Shown in pieces: positions 23,420 to 32,700 of a stretch of DNA of 64,000 nt (its first letter is position 1; each line of letters starts with the position of its first letter). The DNA comes from Mucilaginibacter agri (GTDB lineage Bacteria; Bacteroidota; Bacteroidia; Sphingobacteriales; Sphingobacteriaceae): assembly GCF_009928685.1 (NCBI RefSeq), contig NZ_WWEO01000043.1, forward strand, positions 186,001 to 250,000, read 5' to 3'. Position numbers and translations under genes: made by a program. A model generated the notes under the pieces. The model saw only the letters and a list, made by a program, of their open reading frames with translations. It did no database searches and was not told the DNA's origin.

Positions 23420-24274
23420 ATGGCAAAACGCGAAGTTGATATCGTGGTTATTTCTGATGTCCACCTGGGCACATACGGCTGCCACGCTAAAGAATTGCTG
23501 AAGTATCTGAAAAGTATTAAACCCAAAGTACTTGTTTTAAACGGCGACATTATTGATATCTGGCAGTTTAGTAAATCTTACTGGCCCGAAAGCCATATGA
23601 AGGTCGTTCGTCGCATCCTGAAATTTGTAACAGAAGGCGTGCCGGTATATTACCTTACCGGTAACCACGACGAAATGCTGCGCAAGTTTGCCGACTTTAA
23701 TCTCGGTACATTCCAACTCCTTAATAAAGTGGTGCTCAACATCGACGGTAAAAAAGCCTGGATCTTTCACGGTGATGTATTTGATGTTACCATGCAGCAC
23801 TCTAAATGGCTGGCTAAACTGGGCGCAGTTGGATACGATACACTGATCATCATCAACAGTATGGTAAACTGGTTCTTAACTACCATCGGAAAGCAGAAAA
23901 TGAGCTTCTCGCAAAAGGTAAAGGCTAAGTTTAAAGATGCCGTGAAGTTCATCAATCAATTTGAACAAACAGCCGCCGATCTGGCCGTTGAAAAACAATA
24001 TGATTACGTGATTTGCGGGCATATCCACCACGCAGAGATCCGCACCATAACTGCTACCGACAATCCCGGTGCTGTATTATACCTCAACAGCGGCGACTGG
24101 GTAGAAAGCCTGACTGCTTTGGAATACAACGCAGGCAAATGGGACATCTTCAAATATCAACCCGCCGATTTTGAAACCGAGGTTGATGAAGAAGACAAAA
24201 CCGACGCCGAAGACCTTGACAACAAGCTCGATGTAAAAACCCTCCTCGAGAGGTTTAAACAAGAGGCGGAGTAA
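23420..24274 (+). CDS. UDP-2,3-diacylglucosamine diphosphatase-like metallophosphoesterase
   Basis: This 284-residue calcineurin-type phosphoesterase has all metal-site motifs: DVHLG (Asp13, His15), LNGDIIDIW (Asp43), GNHDE (Asn82, His83), WIFHGDVFD and CGHIHHAEI. The pattern and length fit LpxH-like enzymes of Bacteroidota, which cleave UDP-2,3-diacylglucosamine to lipid X in lipid A synthesis at the inner membrane. Close homologues of unproven substrate also exist. The C-terminal 40 residues are strongly acidic (EVDEEDKTDAEDLDNKLD), an extension not seen in E. coli LpxH. The start ATG is the first in frame. Confidence 0.8.
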   Translation: MAKREVDIVVISDVHLGTYGCHAKELLKYLKSIKPKVLVLNGDIIDIWQFSKSYWPESHMKVVRRILKFVTEGVPVYYLTGNHDEMLRKFADFNLGTFQLLNKVVLNIDGKKAWIFHGDVFDVTMQHSKWLAKLGAVGYDTLIIINSMVNWFLTTIGKQKMSFSQKVKAKFKDAVKFINQFEQTAADLAVEKQYDYVICGHIHHAEIRTITATDNPGAVLYLNSGDWVESLTALEYNAGKWDIFKYQPADFETEVDEEDKTDAEDLDNKLDVKTLLERFKQEAE

Positions 24275-24308
24275 GTCGGCTAGGTGAATGGCAACGAAAC
24301 ATTATCTT

Positions 24309-24340
24309 GATTCCTGATTCTCGTTTCTTGATTCTAAATC
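24309..24340. repeat. Dispersed repeat with GATTCCTGATTCTC core, copy 1
   Basis: A tandem-like run of T(T/C)(C/T)TGATTC words. The 14-nt core at 24309-24322 recurs exactly at 35400-35413. Confidence 0.4.
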
Positions 24341-24355
24341 GCGATATTAGATGTA

Positions 24356-24934
24356 ATGAAGCGATCGACATTCTTTATTCTCTTAGGGTTTTTGCTATTC
24401 GTAGTTTTTATCTTTTGGTATTATGCCGGTTTTCAAAAAAAACACGACAGCCGTACCCTGGCGCAGGTAGTAGATGCTACCAAATTTGATAAAGGTGTTG
24501 CAGATCGATTGCCACTCTATGATTCGCTCTCTAAAATGATTTTGCTTTACGCCGACAGCCTGATGAGCAAAACCGACAACAGAAGAGTTTTTTCTATTGA
24601 CACTGCCGCCCGGCAGTCAAATAGTAATAAAAGGCTTGCGAGGGTACCCAATTTTAAATCGATAAAAACACTATGGGAAAAAATAGGCGGTGAGTATTTA
24701 ACCAGTGTTGAATTAGACCGCGTTTATCAACAAAATGATTGCGCTATAAAACTCAATATTCGGAATGGTAAGATCGAACTCAAATCGGGTAACTACAGCA
24801 TTGGCCACTGGCTGGTGTATAAAACATTTCCCGAGCATGGCGGCAGGTTTAACAAAGACGAGATGCTTTCGCCCGATTGGCGTTATGGTATCATATTCAC
24901 CAAAAAAATGGAGGAGGTGGCATATCATTATTAA
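24356..24934 (+). CDS. Membrane-anchored protein of unknown function
   Basis: This 192-residue protein has one N-terminal membrane helix (STFFILLGFLLFVVFIFWYYAGF, about residues 4-26) and a predicted extracytoplasmic domain. No motif or family was recognised. The domain is mixed alpha/beta by its look, with a basic middle part (RQSNSNKRLARVP) and an aromatic C-terminus (SPDWRYGIIFTKKMEEVAYHY). The gene lies between the LpxH-like and a glycosyltransferase gene on the same strand, which hints weakly at an envelope role. The ATG at 24356 is the first suitable start. Confidence 0.6.
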   Translation: MKRSTFFILLGFLLFVVFIFWYYAGFQKKHDSRTLAQVVDATKFDKGVADRLPLYDSLSKMILLYADSLMSKTDNRRVFSIDTAARQSNSNKRLARVPNFKSIKTLWEKIGGEYLTSVELDRVYQQNDCAIKLNIRNGKIELKSGNYSIGHWLVYKTFPEHGGRFNKDEMLSPDWRYGIIFTKKMEEVAYHY

Positions 24935-24937
24935 ATA

Positions 24938-24945
24938 TATTTTTG
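24938..24945 (+). promoter_or_regulatory. -7 promoter element before the GT-B gene
   Basis: TATTTTTG ends 26 nt before the ATG at 24972, just after the stop of the upstream gene. Confidence 0.4.
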
Positions 24946-24971
24946 TGCTGTTACCTTAACATAAGCTACCT

Positions 24972-25976
24972 ATGAAAATATTGTTCGGCATACAGGGAAC
25001 CGGGAATGGCCACATCAGTCGCGCCCGCGAAATAGTGCCCCTGTTGCAGCAACATGGCGAAGTTGATCTGCTGATAAGCGGCACACAGGCAGAAGTTTCA
25101 TTGTCACAGCCTTTAAAATACCAATATCATGGTTTCAGCTTTGTGTTCGGTACCAACGGCGGGGTTGATAAATGGGCCACCTATAAAATTATGAACCTAC
25201 GCCAGTTATGGAAAGATATGCACAGCCTCCCGCTGCAGCAATATGATCTGGTTATTAATGATTTTGAACCGGTGAGCGCCTGGGCTTGTAAGTTGCAAAA
25301 AGTGCCATCGGTGTCGCTAAGTCACCAATGCTCATTTGTATCGCCCAAAACACCAAGGCCTGCCAAATGGAATTATGCTGAGTGGCTGTTTAAATACTAT
25401 TCGCCCACCACATATCATGTTGGTTTTCATTTTGAGCGGTACGACGATTTTATCCATACGCCGGTCATCCGCAGCGAAATTCGGGCTATGGAAACCGCTA
25501 ACAAAGGTCACTACACGGTTTATCTTCCTGCTTATAACGATCAATTATTAATCAAACATTTGAGCCAGGTAAAGGATGTAGAGTGGCAGATATTTTCTAA
25601 GCGCCAAAAAACACCCCTCCGCGAAGGCAACGTAACAGTGCTGCCTGTTAACAACGATGCTTTTAACACTAGCCTGGCCAACTGTGAGGGCCTGCTTACC
25701 GGCGGTGGCTTCGAAGGCCCGGCCGAAGCGCTATACCTCGGCAAAAAGGTGATGATGATACCGATGATAAACCAATACGAGCAACAGTGCAATGCACTGG
25801 CGGCGTCGAGGTTGGGCGTGCCGGTGGTGCATCATATCGATCATCATTTTACCGAACACCTAACCAACTGGATAGCAAATGATAAAAAGATTGTGGTAGA
25901 CTTTAAAGATGAAACTGCACAAATTGTAGATAATTTGGTAAAGCAGTATGCTAAACCACAAGCAATTTTAGCATAA
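24972..25976 (+). CDS. GT-B glycosyltransferase-like protein (TIGR00661-type)
   Basis: This 334-residue protein has an N-terminal GT-B strand and glycine loop (KILFGIQGTGNGHISRAREIVPLLQ) and a C-terminal donor-site region LLTGGGFEGPAEALYLGKKVMMIPMINQYEQQCNA. The latter resembles the UDP-sugar binding site of MurG and MGDG synthase-like enzymes. The pattern matches the conserved bacterial and archaeal family once called TIGR00661. It is probably a cytoplasmic or membrane-associated glycosyltransferase; donor and acceptor are unknown. It follows the unknown membrane protein gene by 37 bp and has its own -7 element. Confidence 0.75.
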   Translation: MKILFGIQGTGNGHISRAREIVPLLQQHGEVDLLISGTQAEVSLSQPLKYQYHGFSFVFGTNGGVDKWATYKIMNLRQLWKDMHSLPLQQYDLVINDFEPVSAWACKLQKVPSVSLSHQCSFVSPKTPRPAKWNYAEWLFKYYSPTTYHVGFHFERYDDFIHTPVIRSEIRAMETANKGHYTVYLPAYNDQLLIKHLSQVKDVEWQIFSKRQKTPLREGNVTVLPVNNDAFNTSLANCEGLLTGGGFEGPAEALYLGKKVMMIPMINQYEQQCNALAASRLGVPVVHHIDHHFTEHLTNWIANDKKIVVDFKDETAQIVDNLVKQYAKPQAILA

Positions 25977-25989
25977 GCCGTTTTTATGG

Positions 25990-25997
25990 TATCTTTG
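25990..25997 (+). promoter_or_regulatory. -7 promoter element of the DUF6427-like gene
   Basis: TATCTTTG ends 15 nt before the ATG at 26013. Confidence 0.45.
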
Positions 25998-26012
25998 CGG
26001 CAGTACTGGTAA

Positions 26013-26996
26013 ATGATCAATCTTTTCAGAATATACAACCCTATAAATATCGTCTGGCTGGCTTTTGTATTGCTTGTTGTACGGTTGGGCTACATCATTA
26101 AAGCACCAGATCATCTCGATTTTATTTTCGTCGAATCATTTACGCGCTCGCTGGTACCGGTGGCTTATGAAAATGCTTTTTCGCCAACAGCAAATATATT
26201 GCTGGCTGCCGGGTTGGTATTTGGCCAGGCTATCATCTTTAATTATCTCATTAACTTTTATAACCTGTTGGGTAAACCCAGCTTTTTGCCTGCATTAATG
26301 TATGTGGTGGCATCAAGCATGTTTACCCCGTTTTTGATGCTAAGCCCGCCGCTTATCTGTAATTTTTTGATCCTGTGGATGCTGTTCAAGCTCTTCGGGC
26401 TGTATAAAACAGATAATGCCAAGTCGGCAGCCTATGATCTGGGGATGATCGTAGCTGTAGGTTCGCTTATATACCTGCCCTTTGTGTATCTCATGCTGGT
26501 AGTTTGGCTGGCTTTAATACTGTTCCGCCCGTTTGATATCCGCGATTGGATAGCCAGTGTGTTTGGTTATGTAACCGTGTTTTTCTTCCTGGCGGTGTAT
26601 TATTATCTTAATAACAGGCTGCAAACTTTTTATACTATATGGCTGCCTCTGGGTACTAAATTCCCTAATAGCATCCATATCAACCAGTGGAATTACCTTA
26701 TACTGGCGCCGGTATTGCTTATCTTTGTGCTCTGTTTCTTTAAAATACAGCAGATTTTCTATAAAAGCTACGTGCAGATCCGTAAATCGTACCAGTTGTT
26801 ACTGTTGCTTTTTATAATTGCCGGGCTTGCATTTTATGTAAAAGAGTTTAGGTTGAGTCACTTTTTGTTGTGCGTAGTGCCAACAGCTGTGTTTTTTGCC
26901 TACTATTTTTTATACGCTACCAAGCGTTGGTTCTACGAGTTATTGTTTGTGCTGCTGGTTGGCAGCATTATTTATTTTCAGTTTAACACTTTTTAA
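26013..26996 (+). CDS. Polytopic membrane protein, DUF6427-like
   Basis: This 327-residue protein is almost wholly hydrophobic, with about nine membrane helices. These include NIVWLAFVLLVVRLGYII, ILLAAGLVFGQAIIFNYLI, LIYLPFVYLMLVVWLALILF and LLLFIIAGLAFYV. A central RPFDIRDW motif follows the helix VVWLALILF, and an FRLSHFLLCVVP segment lies near the C-terminus. These features recall a Bacteroidota membrane family (DUF6427) of unknown function. It precedes purQ by 45 bp but each has its own -7 element, so a functional link is not implied. Confidence 0.6.
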   Translation: MINLFRIYNPINIVWLAFVLLVVRLGYIIKAPDHLDFIFVESFTRSLVPVAYENAFSPTANILLAAGLVFGQAIIFNYLINFYNLLGKPSFLPALMYVVASSMFTPFLMLSPPLICNFLILWMLFKLFGLYKTDNAKSAAYDLGMIVAVGSLIYLPFVYLMLVVWLALILFRPFDIRDWIASVFGYVTVFFFLAVYYYLNNRLQTFYTIWLPLGTKFPNSIHINQWNYLILAPVLLIFVLCFFKIQQIFYKSYVQIRKSYQLLLLLFIIAGLAFYVKEFRLSHFLLCVVPTAVFFAYYFLYATKRWFYELLFVLLVGSIIYFQFNTF

Positions 26997-27029
26997 CTTT
27001 TACATTCGTTCAGGTTCAAGGTGTTGTAT

Positions 27030-27037
27030 TAGTTTTG
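27030..27037 (+). promoter_or_regulatory. -7 promoter element of purQ
   Basis: TAGTTTTG ends only 4 nt before the purQ ATG, so transcription is expected to start at or near the start codon. Confidence 0.55.
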
Positions 27038-27041
27038 TAAC

Positions 27042-27734
27042 ATGAAATTTGGAGTAGTTATATTTCCGGGTTCCAACTGCGATGAGGATATCATTTACGT
27101 ATTGGAGCAAGTTTTAGGTCAGGAGGTGGTTAGGTTATGGCATAAAGATCATGACTTGCAGGGAGCCGACTTTATTGTTTTACCAGGCGGTTTCTCTTTT
27201 GGAGATTATCTGCGTTCTGGCGCAATTGCGCGGTTTTCGCCAATTATGCAAGAGGTAATTAAGTTTGCCGCAGGTGGTGGTTATGTAATGGGTATCTGCA
27301 ATGGCTTCCAGATTTTGGTTGAAGCGCATTTGCTGCCTGGTGTATTGCTGCACAACAATAGCCGCAAGTTTATTTGCCGCAATATTTACCTTAAACCAGA
27401 AACCAACAACTCTTTGTTAACTGCACAAGCCGACCTGCAGCAGCCGTTGAAGATACCTGTTGCGCATGGCGAGGGTAACTACTATGCAGATGCCGATACC
27501 CTTAAAGCATTGAATGATAACGATCAAGTGTTATTTAGATATTGCGATGAAGCAGGTAACGTAACCGACGAGGCCAACGTTAACGGCGCTATCCAAAATA
27601 TTGCAGGTGTATGTAACGCAACCCGTAATGTGTTTGGTTTAATGCCTCACCCAGAGCGTGCTGCAGATAGCCTGTTGGCTAATCAGGATGGCTTGGTGAT
27701 ATTTGAGTCGATACTGTCTTTGGCTAAAGCCTAA
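27042..27734 (+). CDS. purQ: Phosphoribosylformylglycinamidine synthase, glutaminase subunit
   Basis: This 230-residue class I glutamine amidotransferase supplies ammonia to PurL for the fourth step of purine synthesis (FGAR to FGAM). The N-terminus KFGVVIFPGSNCDEDIIYVL and LPGGFSFGDYLRSGAIARFSP are diagnostic for PurQ. The nucleophile is the Cys in MGICNGFQILVE (about residue 88), and the His/Glu pair is in LMPHPERA near residue 208. Length is normal. Its stop overlaps the coaX ATG by one base (TAATG). Regulation is not apparent beyond the promoter-like element immediately upstream. Confidence 0.97.
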   Translation: MKFGVVIFPGSNCDEDIIYVLEQVLGQEVVRLWHKDHDLQGADFIVLPGGFSFGDYLRSGAIARFSPIMQEVIKFAAGGGYVMGICNGFQILVEAHLLPGVLLHNNSRKFICRNIYLKPETNNSLLTAQADLQQPLKIPVAHGEGNYYADADTLKALNDNDQVLFRYCDEAGNVTDEANVNGAIQNIAGVCNATRNVFGLMPHPERAADSLLANQDGLVIFESILSLAKA

Positions 27735-28474
27735 TGCCCAACCTGGTTATTGATATCGGTAATACGCAAACAAAGCTGGCCGTTTTTAATGATCAGGAAA
27801 TGCTGTGGTTTAACCATTACGATGTAACCGACGCCGGTATTATAAATAATGTCATTGCCGAATATCATATCGAAAAGGTGATCGCATCATCGGTGAAAAG
27901 AGATCAACAATGGCAGAGCCAGCTCCATAAACAAGCCAAGTTTTACCAGTTTAACTACCAGATGGCAAAATCGGTGCATAACCATTACCGCACCCCACAA
28001 ACACTGGGGCTGGATAGGCTTGCTGCGGTGGCAGGTGCGGTTGATTTGTATCCCGGTGCCGGTAACCTGGTTATTGATGCAGGCACCTGTATCACCTATG
28101 ATTATGTAGATGCCGGTAAAAACTATGCCGGTGGTAGCATATCGCCGGGTTTGAACATGCGCTACAAGGCCATGCATAATTATACTGATGGGCTGCCATT
28201 GGTTAATAAAAATGAGGCATTCGATAATAATTATGGCGACGACACCGTTTCGGCCATGGTATCGGGTGTTCAGAATGGAATAAAATACGAGGTAGAAGGC
28301 TTTGTTAAAAGTTATCAAAAACAGCAGCCAAACCTCAATATCATACTAACCGGGGGCGACGGTATTTTTTTGGATACTCTATTGAAAAATAGCATCTTTG
28401 CCCCCTATATTAAAATTGAACCGTCCCTTGTTTTACGGGGTTTAAACGCAGTTATTAAAGAGCATAATGATTAA
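27734..28474 (+). CDS. coaX: Type III pantothenate kinase
   Basis: This 246-residue kinase phosphorylates pantothenate, the first step of coenzyme A synthesis. The ASKHA-type motifs are LVIDIGNTQTKLAVF (phosphate 1), TLGLDRLAAVAGA, LVIDAGTCITYDYVD and GGSISPGLNMRYKAMHNYTDGLP. All are typical of CoaX and distinct from CoaA. It starts inside the purQ stop (1-nt overlap), and its own stop overlaps the next gene by 8 nt (ATGATTAA), so translation of the three genes is coupled. The grouping of coaX with envelope genes behind it recurs in Bacteroidota. Confidence 0.96.
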   Translation: MPNLVIDIGNTQTKLAVFNDQEMLWFNHYDVTDAGIINNVIAEYHIEKVIASSVKRDQQWQSQLHKQAKFYQFNYQMAKSVHNHYRTPQTLGLDRLAAVAGAVDLYPGAGNLVIDAGTCITYDYVDAGKNYAGGSISPGLNMRYKAMHNYTDGLPLVNKNEAFDNNYGDDTVSAMVSGVQNGIKYEVEGFVKSYQKQQPNLNIILTGGDGIFLDTLLKNSIFAPYIKIEPSLVLRGLNAVIKEHND

Positions 28475-29801
28475 ATATATCCGTTTTATAGTACTATTTC
28501 TGGTGGCTGTTTCTGCTTCTGCAGCAGTTATGGCCCAATCAACTGCTACTACTAGTTCCCCTTACTCAAGATATGGTTTAGGTGAGTTAAACCAGGACCT
28601 GCTGCCACAAACCCGTGCTATGGGTGGTATAGCAACCGGTGTTAACCGCATTAATGGTTATAACAACATCAACTCAGAAAACCCTGCTTCATACGGTTTT
28701 ATGAATTTTACGGTTATTGACGTTGGTGTATATAGCAATATTGTAACCCTTAGCCAAACAGGTGTACAATCGCAAACCAACAGCAACTACCGTTTAAGCC
28801 ACATTGCATTTGGTATACCGGTAAGCCAGCGTTCGGCATTAAGCTTTGGTTTAAAGCCTTACTCTGAGATGGGTTACAACTTTCTACAAACCCGCAGCAA
28901 CTTCGGTACAGGCCTTGCATCTGATACCAACGCAGTAAATAACGTTTACACAGGCGATGGCGATTTAAATAAAGCTTATATCGGTTACGGTTTTGGTTTA
29001 GGTAAGCACCTTTACCTGGGTGGTAACGTATCGTACATATTTGGTAACCTGCAGCAATTTCGCTCGGTTGAGATCCCTAACTCATACGGGGTGCTTAACA
29101 GCCGTATAGAAGAAAGTAACAAAGTAGGTGGCCTTAATTATGACTTTGGTGCCCAGTTTACATTTGATATTAAAGAAGGCGAACACTTTACCTTCGGTTA
29201 CTCGGGTTCTGCATCAAGCAGCCTTAATACCCAAAATAGTTTTGTGGCCAGCCAGTACCAGAAAAATTTCTCTACGGGCGACGAGAGCGTAGCTGCCGAT
29301 ACTATTGTGAATCAGCAATCGCCTAACGGCAAAATTAAACTACCGCTTATCAATCACTTTGGTTTTACATTCCAAAAAGATCAGAAGTTTTTAGTCGGTG
29401 CCGATTATAGCATAGGTAACTGGTCTAAACTAACCATTGCCGGTGTAAATCAGGGTTTGCAAAATACCCAAACGTTTAACATAGGTGGTCAGTATACACC
29501 AAACATCAACCAATTGCATAACTACCTGGCTGCTGTTGACTACCGCTTAGGTTTTACATACGAGAAAACCTACGTACAAATCAACGGCACTAATATTAAC
29601 GAAAAAGCGATCACTTTCGGTTTTGGTTTGCCACTTGCACCTGCCAATAACGGCGGTTTAAGTTTCTATAAGATCAACATATCTGCCGAGATTGGCCAGC
29701 GCGGTACTTTAGCAAACGACCTGATCAAAGAAAGATTTTATAACTTTCATATCGGTTTCACACTTAACGATAAGTGGTTCCGTAAGTACAGATTCGATTA
29801 A
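28467..29801 (+). CDS. Outer membrane beta-barrel protein, FadL-like
   Basis: This 444-residue protein has a signal peptide (IKYIRFIVLFLVAVSASAAVMAQ) and then SPYSRYGLGELNQ...TRAMGGIATGV, the N-terminal pattern of Bacteroidota FadL/aromatic-transport-like barrels. Many alternating amphipathic strands with Gly/Asn/Tyr follow, and the C-terminus ends in an aromatic strand (FHIGFTLNDKWFRKYRFD). It should sit in the outer membrane as a pore or transporter for hydrophobic compounds. The gene overlaps coaX by 8 nt and precedes lptC by 12 bp. Specificity is unknown. Confidence 0.8.
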   Translation: MIKYIRFIVLFLVAVSASAAVMAQSTATTSSPYSRYGLGELNQDLLPQTRAMGGIATGVNRINGYNNINSENPASYGFMNFTVIDVGVYSNIVTLSQTGVQSQTNSNYRLSHIAFGIPVSQRSALSFGLKPYSEMGYNFLQTRSNFGTGLASDTNAVNNVYTGDGDLNKAYIGYGFGLGKHLYLGGNVSYIFGNLQQFRSVEIPNSYGVLNSRIEESNKVGGLNYDFGAQFTFDIKEGEHFTFGYSGSASSSLNTQNSFVASQYQKNFSTGDESVAADTIVNQQSPNGKIKLPLINHFGFTFQKDQKFLVGADYSIGNWSKLTIAGVNQGLQNTQTFNIGGQYTPNINQLHNYLAAVDYRLGFTYEKTYVQINGTNINEKAITFGFGLPLAPANNGGLSFYKINISAEIGQRGTLANDLIKERFYNFHIGFTLNDKWFRKYRFD

Positions 29802-29813
29802 TCATAGCTGTTA

Positions 29814-30392
29814 ATGTTTTACAGGTTGGGGTACATGGTTAAGCCTTACATCTGGCTGCTAATGCTTGCCACAACCTTGTTATGTGCCTGCGAAAACGAT
29901 CTGAAGAAAATTCAGGAGATCTCTGCCAAAGAAACAAGCGCCCCCGTGCAGCGCACAACAGGTGTAGATGTGATCTACAGCGACTCGGCTAAAGTAAAGA
30001 TCCACATGGAGGCCCCGCTGTTGATGCAGTATACTACTAAGAATCCTTACGACGAAATGCCCAAGGGCGTTAAAATATCTTTTCTGGATAGTAATGCCGT
30101 TACCACAAGTACCATTACCTCAGAGTATGGCGTGCGCCGTATAAACGAAAAACTGATAGAGCTTGATAAAAACGTAGTTGCCACTAATGAGAAGGGCGAC
30201 GTTTTTAGGTCGGATCAATTAATTTGGGATCAAACCACCCGCAAAGTAACTTCGAAAAAGCCGGTTTCCATTACCTCTACAGATGGCAGTGTAATTTACG
30301 GAAGTACGCTTACTACCAACGAGAAATTTGATCCCTGGGATATCACACAAACCACCGGAAAATTTAACGTGAAGCAAAACATTACACCATAA
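29814..30392 (+). CDS. lptC: LPS export ABC transporter periplasmic protein LptC
   Basis: This 192-residue protein has an N-terminal hydrophobic segment ending in a lipobox-like CAC (KPYIWLLMLATTLLCAC). A single beta-jellyroll domain of the LptC/OstA type follows: VDVIYSDSAKVKIHMEAPLLMQYT, TITSEYGVRRINEKLIELDKNVVATN, FRSDQLIWDQTTRKVTSKKPVSIT. LptC links the inner-membrane LptBFG complex to the periplasmic LptA bridge. Unlike E. coli LptC, the Cys suggests it is a lipoprotein in this group. An internal ATG at 29835 is an alternative start. It sits in the purQ-coaX-OMP-lptC chain. Confidence 0.85.
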   Translation: MFYRLGYMVKPYIWLLMLATTLLCACENDLKKIQEISAKETSAPVQRTTGVDVIYSDSAKVKIHMEAPLLMQYTTKNPYDEMPKGVKISFLDSNAVTTSTITSEYGVRRINEKLIELDKNVVATNEKGDVFRSDQLIWDQTTRKVTSKKPVSITSTDGSVIYGSTLTTNEKFDPWDITQTTGKFNVKQNITP

Positions 30393-30510
30393 AATATTGT
30401 TTTAAAGCACTTAAATTTTGTGATGTAATATTTTGGTAAAAATTGTATCTTGCGCGCTCTTTTAACTAAATAGAAATACAAAAACAAAAATAATAAAGTA
30501 ATACAGGTAT

Positions 30511-32628
30511 ATGGGTATAATGAGTTTTCTGCGCAACCGTATGGGGACGATCCTGGTCGTTGTTATCGGTTTAGCACTTTTTGCATTTATTGCAGGGGAA
30601 GTAGTGCAGTATGGTAAATCATTTTTCTCTGGCGATCAAACCACAGTAGGCGAGATCAGCGGGGAGAAAATTAAGTATGATGCATTTAATGCAAGGTTAG
30701 ATCAAAACACAAAACAGTATCAGCAGCAGTTTGGCCAAAGCCTTACGCCGCAGTTAACCAGTTATGTGCAAAACATTACCTGGAACCAGTACTTAAGCCA
30801 AATCATCTTCAAAAAAGAAGTTGATAAAATTGGTGTTGTTGTTGGTGCAGATGAAACCCGCAGCATGATTAGTGGCACAAACCCCGATCCGGAAGTTGCC
30901 CGTAACTTTACCAACCCGCAAACAGGCCAGCTTGACCGCGCACAGTTGAACCAGTTTTTAAACAACATGCAGAATACACCAGCATCAGACCCAATGCGTG
31001 CACAATGGGCTGAGTTTGTTGCCGGACGTATCGAAGCAAAAAAGATGGAGAAATACCTGGCCATTGTTCACAATGGTTTATATGTAAACTCTCTTGAAGC
31101 AAACGACGATTACGAAGCAAAAAACAAGCTAGCTAACTTTAAATATGTTACGTTAAGCTACGCTTCGTTGCCAGACAACAAGGTTACCGTTAGCGATGAC
31201 GATTTCCAGGCTTACTACGATGAGCACAAAGCATCATTTAAAAACGCGCAGGAGTTACGTAGCTTCCAATATGTAAGCTTTAACGCTTCTCCTTCGAAAG
31301 AAGATACCGCTGCCATTAAGAAACAAGCAGATAAACTGGCTGCAGATTTTAAAGCAAGCACTAACGATTCGCTTTTTGTACAGATCAACGCTGTTGATAA
31401 TGCAAATAAAGCTGGCTTGGCATTCCAACGCAAAGGTCAGTTAGATCCGGCTATCGATTCTATCATGTTCAACGCCCCTAAAGGTTTTGTATACGGCCCG
31501 TATGTTTCTAACGGAAGCTACAAAGTATCTAAACTGGTTGATGAGCGTGTTGGTCCGGATTCAGTAAAATCACGTCACATCCTTATTAACCCTGCTACCG
31601 AAGGTGGTTTACCTAAGGCACAGGCTAAGGCAGATAGCATTAAGAAAGTAATTGAGGCCGGCAAACCATTTGCTGATATGGCTAAAATGTATTCTTCTGA
31701 TAAGGGTTCTGCCGAAAAAGGTGGCGAGTTAGGTACATTCGGTCGTGGTGCTATGGTGCCTGCATTTGAAGATGCAGTGTTTAACGGCAAAACCGGCGAC
31801 CTGAAAGTGATCACTACTCAATTTGGTGTTCACATCATCCAAATCGAAGATCAAAAAGGTTCATCTAAAGTAGTTAAAGTAGCTACTGTAGATCGTCCTT
31901 TACAGGCAAGCAGCCAAACCCAGTCGGTTGCTTTCAGCAAAGCGCAAACTTTCCTTTCTGCAGCAACCGGAGGTAACTTCGATGCGCAGGCTAAAAAAGA
32001 AGGTTTGGAAGTTAAAACTGCACCAGATGTTAACGGCTTAGCAGGAAGCCTGCCAGGCTTAGATAACGCTCGTGAAGTTGTTAAATGGGTATTTAAAGCA
32101 GATAATGGCGATATTGCTGACAAAGCATTTACTGTAGGTAACCAATACATTGTACCTCGTGTAACGGAGATTAAACCAGAAGGTATTTTGCCACTGGCTG
32201 CTGTTAAAAAACAAATTGAGCCTGCTGTACGCAATATTGTAAAAGCAAAACAATTAACAGAGAAATTACAGGCAGCTGCAAATGGAGCTACCTCGATAGA
32301 TCAGGTAGGTCAGAAAGCTGGTGCTCCGGTTGTACCTATTCAGAACATCGTATTTGCAAACCCTGTACTGCCAGGTATCGCTCAAGAGAACAAACTGATT
32401 GGTTCTATCTTCGGTTCGCAACCAAACAAGGTTAGCAAAGTAATTGAAGGTGCACAAGGTGTTTATGTATACCTGGTTGATGGTTTTGTTAACCCTGCGC
32501 CTTTAACCAACTCGGTTAGAGAGAAGCAACAGATCGGTCAGGCTATATTACAACGTGCCGACAACCAGATCTTCGATGCTTTGAAAGATAAGGCTAATGT
32601 AAAAGATTACCGCGCTAAATTCTTATAG
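30511..32628 (+). CDS. PpiD/SurA-type periplasmic peptidyl-prolyl isomerase
   Basis: This 705-residue protein is anchored by one N-terminal helix (MGTILVVVIGLALFAFIAGEVV, residues about 11-33), followed by a SurA-N-like chaperone region. A parvulin domain spans about residues 340-455 (SVKSRHILINPATEGG ... FADMAKMYSSDKGSAEKGGELGTFGRGAMVPAFEDAVF ... TQFGVHIIQIED). A long C-terminal region probably helps bind substrates. Such proteins assist folding of outer membrane and secreted proteins in the periplasm. It lies 118 bp after lptC and ends at a strong terminator. The symbol ppiD is used by some annotators, but orthology to E. coli PpiD is not certain. Confidence 0.9.
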   Translation: MGIMSFLRNRMGTILVVVIGLALFAFIAGEVVQYGKSFFSGDQTTVGEISGEKIKYDAFNARLDQNTKQYQQQFGQSLTPQLTSYVQNITWNQYLSQIIFKKEVDKIGVVVGADETRSMISGTNPDPEVARNFTNPQTGQLDRAQLNQFLNNMQNTPASDPMRAQWAEFVAGRIEAKKMEKYLAIVHNGLYVNSLEANDDYEAKNKLANFKYVTLSYASLPDNKVTVSDDDFQAYYDEHKASFKNAQELRSFQYVSFNASPSKEDTAAIKKQADKLAADFKASTNDSLFVQINAVDNANKAGLAFQRKGQLDPAIDSIMFNAPKGFVYGPYVSNGSYKVSKLVDERVGPDSVKSRHILINPATEGGLPKAQAKADSIKKVIEAGKPFADMAKMYSSDKGSAEKGGELGTFGRGAMVPAFEDAVFNGKTGDLKVITTQFGVHIIQIEDQKGSSKVVKVATVDRPLQASSQTQSVAFSKAQTFLSAATGGNFDAQAKKEGLEVKTAPDVNGLAGSLPGLDNAREVVKWVFKADNGDIADKAFTVGNQYIVPRVTEIKPEGILPLAAVKKQIEPAVRNIVKAKQLTEKLQAAANGATSIDQVGQKAGAPVVPIQNIVFANPVLPGIAQENKLIGSIFGSQPNKVSKVIEGAQGVYVYLVDGFVNPAPLTNSVREKQQIGQAILQRADNQIFDALKDKANVKDYRAKFL

Positions 32629-32649
32629 GATAAAATAGCGTAATTTTAT

Positions 32650-32690
32650 ATCCGGAACAGCGTTATAGTACCTGTTCCGGATTTTTTATT
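32650..32690 (+). terminator. Intrinsic terminator of the ppiD-like gene
   Basis: An 11-bp stem (32650-32660 / 32672-32682, ATCCGGAACAG/CTGTTCCGGAT) is followed by TTTTTTATTTT. Confidence 0.88.
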
Positions 32691-32692
32691 TT

Positions 32693-32698
32693 AAGGAG
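32693..32698 (+). promoter_or_regulatory. Rare strong Shine-Dalgarno sequence of the DUF2480 gene
   Basis: AAGGAG lies two bases before the ATG at 32701. Most starts in this window lack such a sequence, and the spacing is shorter than optimal. Confidence 0.4.
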
Positions 32699-32700
32699 CT

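Noticed and set aside
30446..30453. -7 element before the ppiD-like gene (TATCTTGC)
   Set aside because: It differs from TAnnTTTG at the last positions and lies about 57 nt from the ATG.
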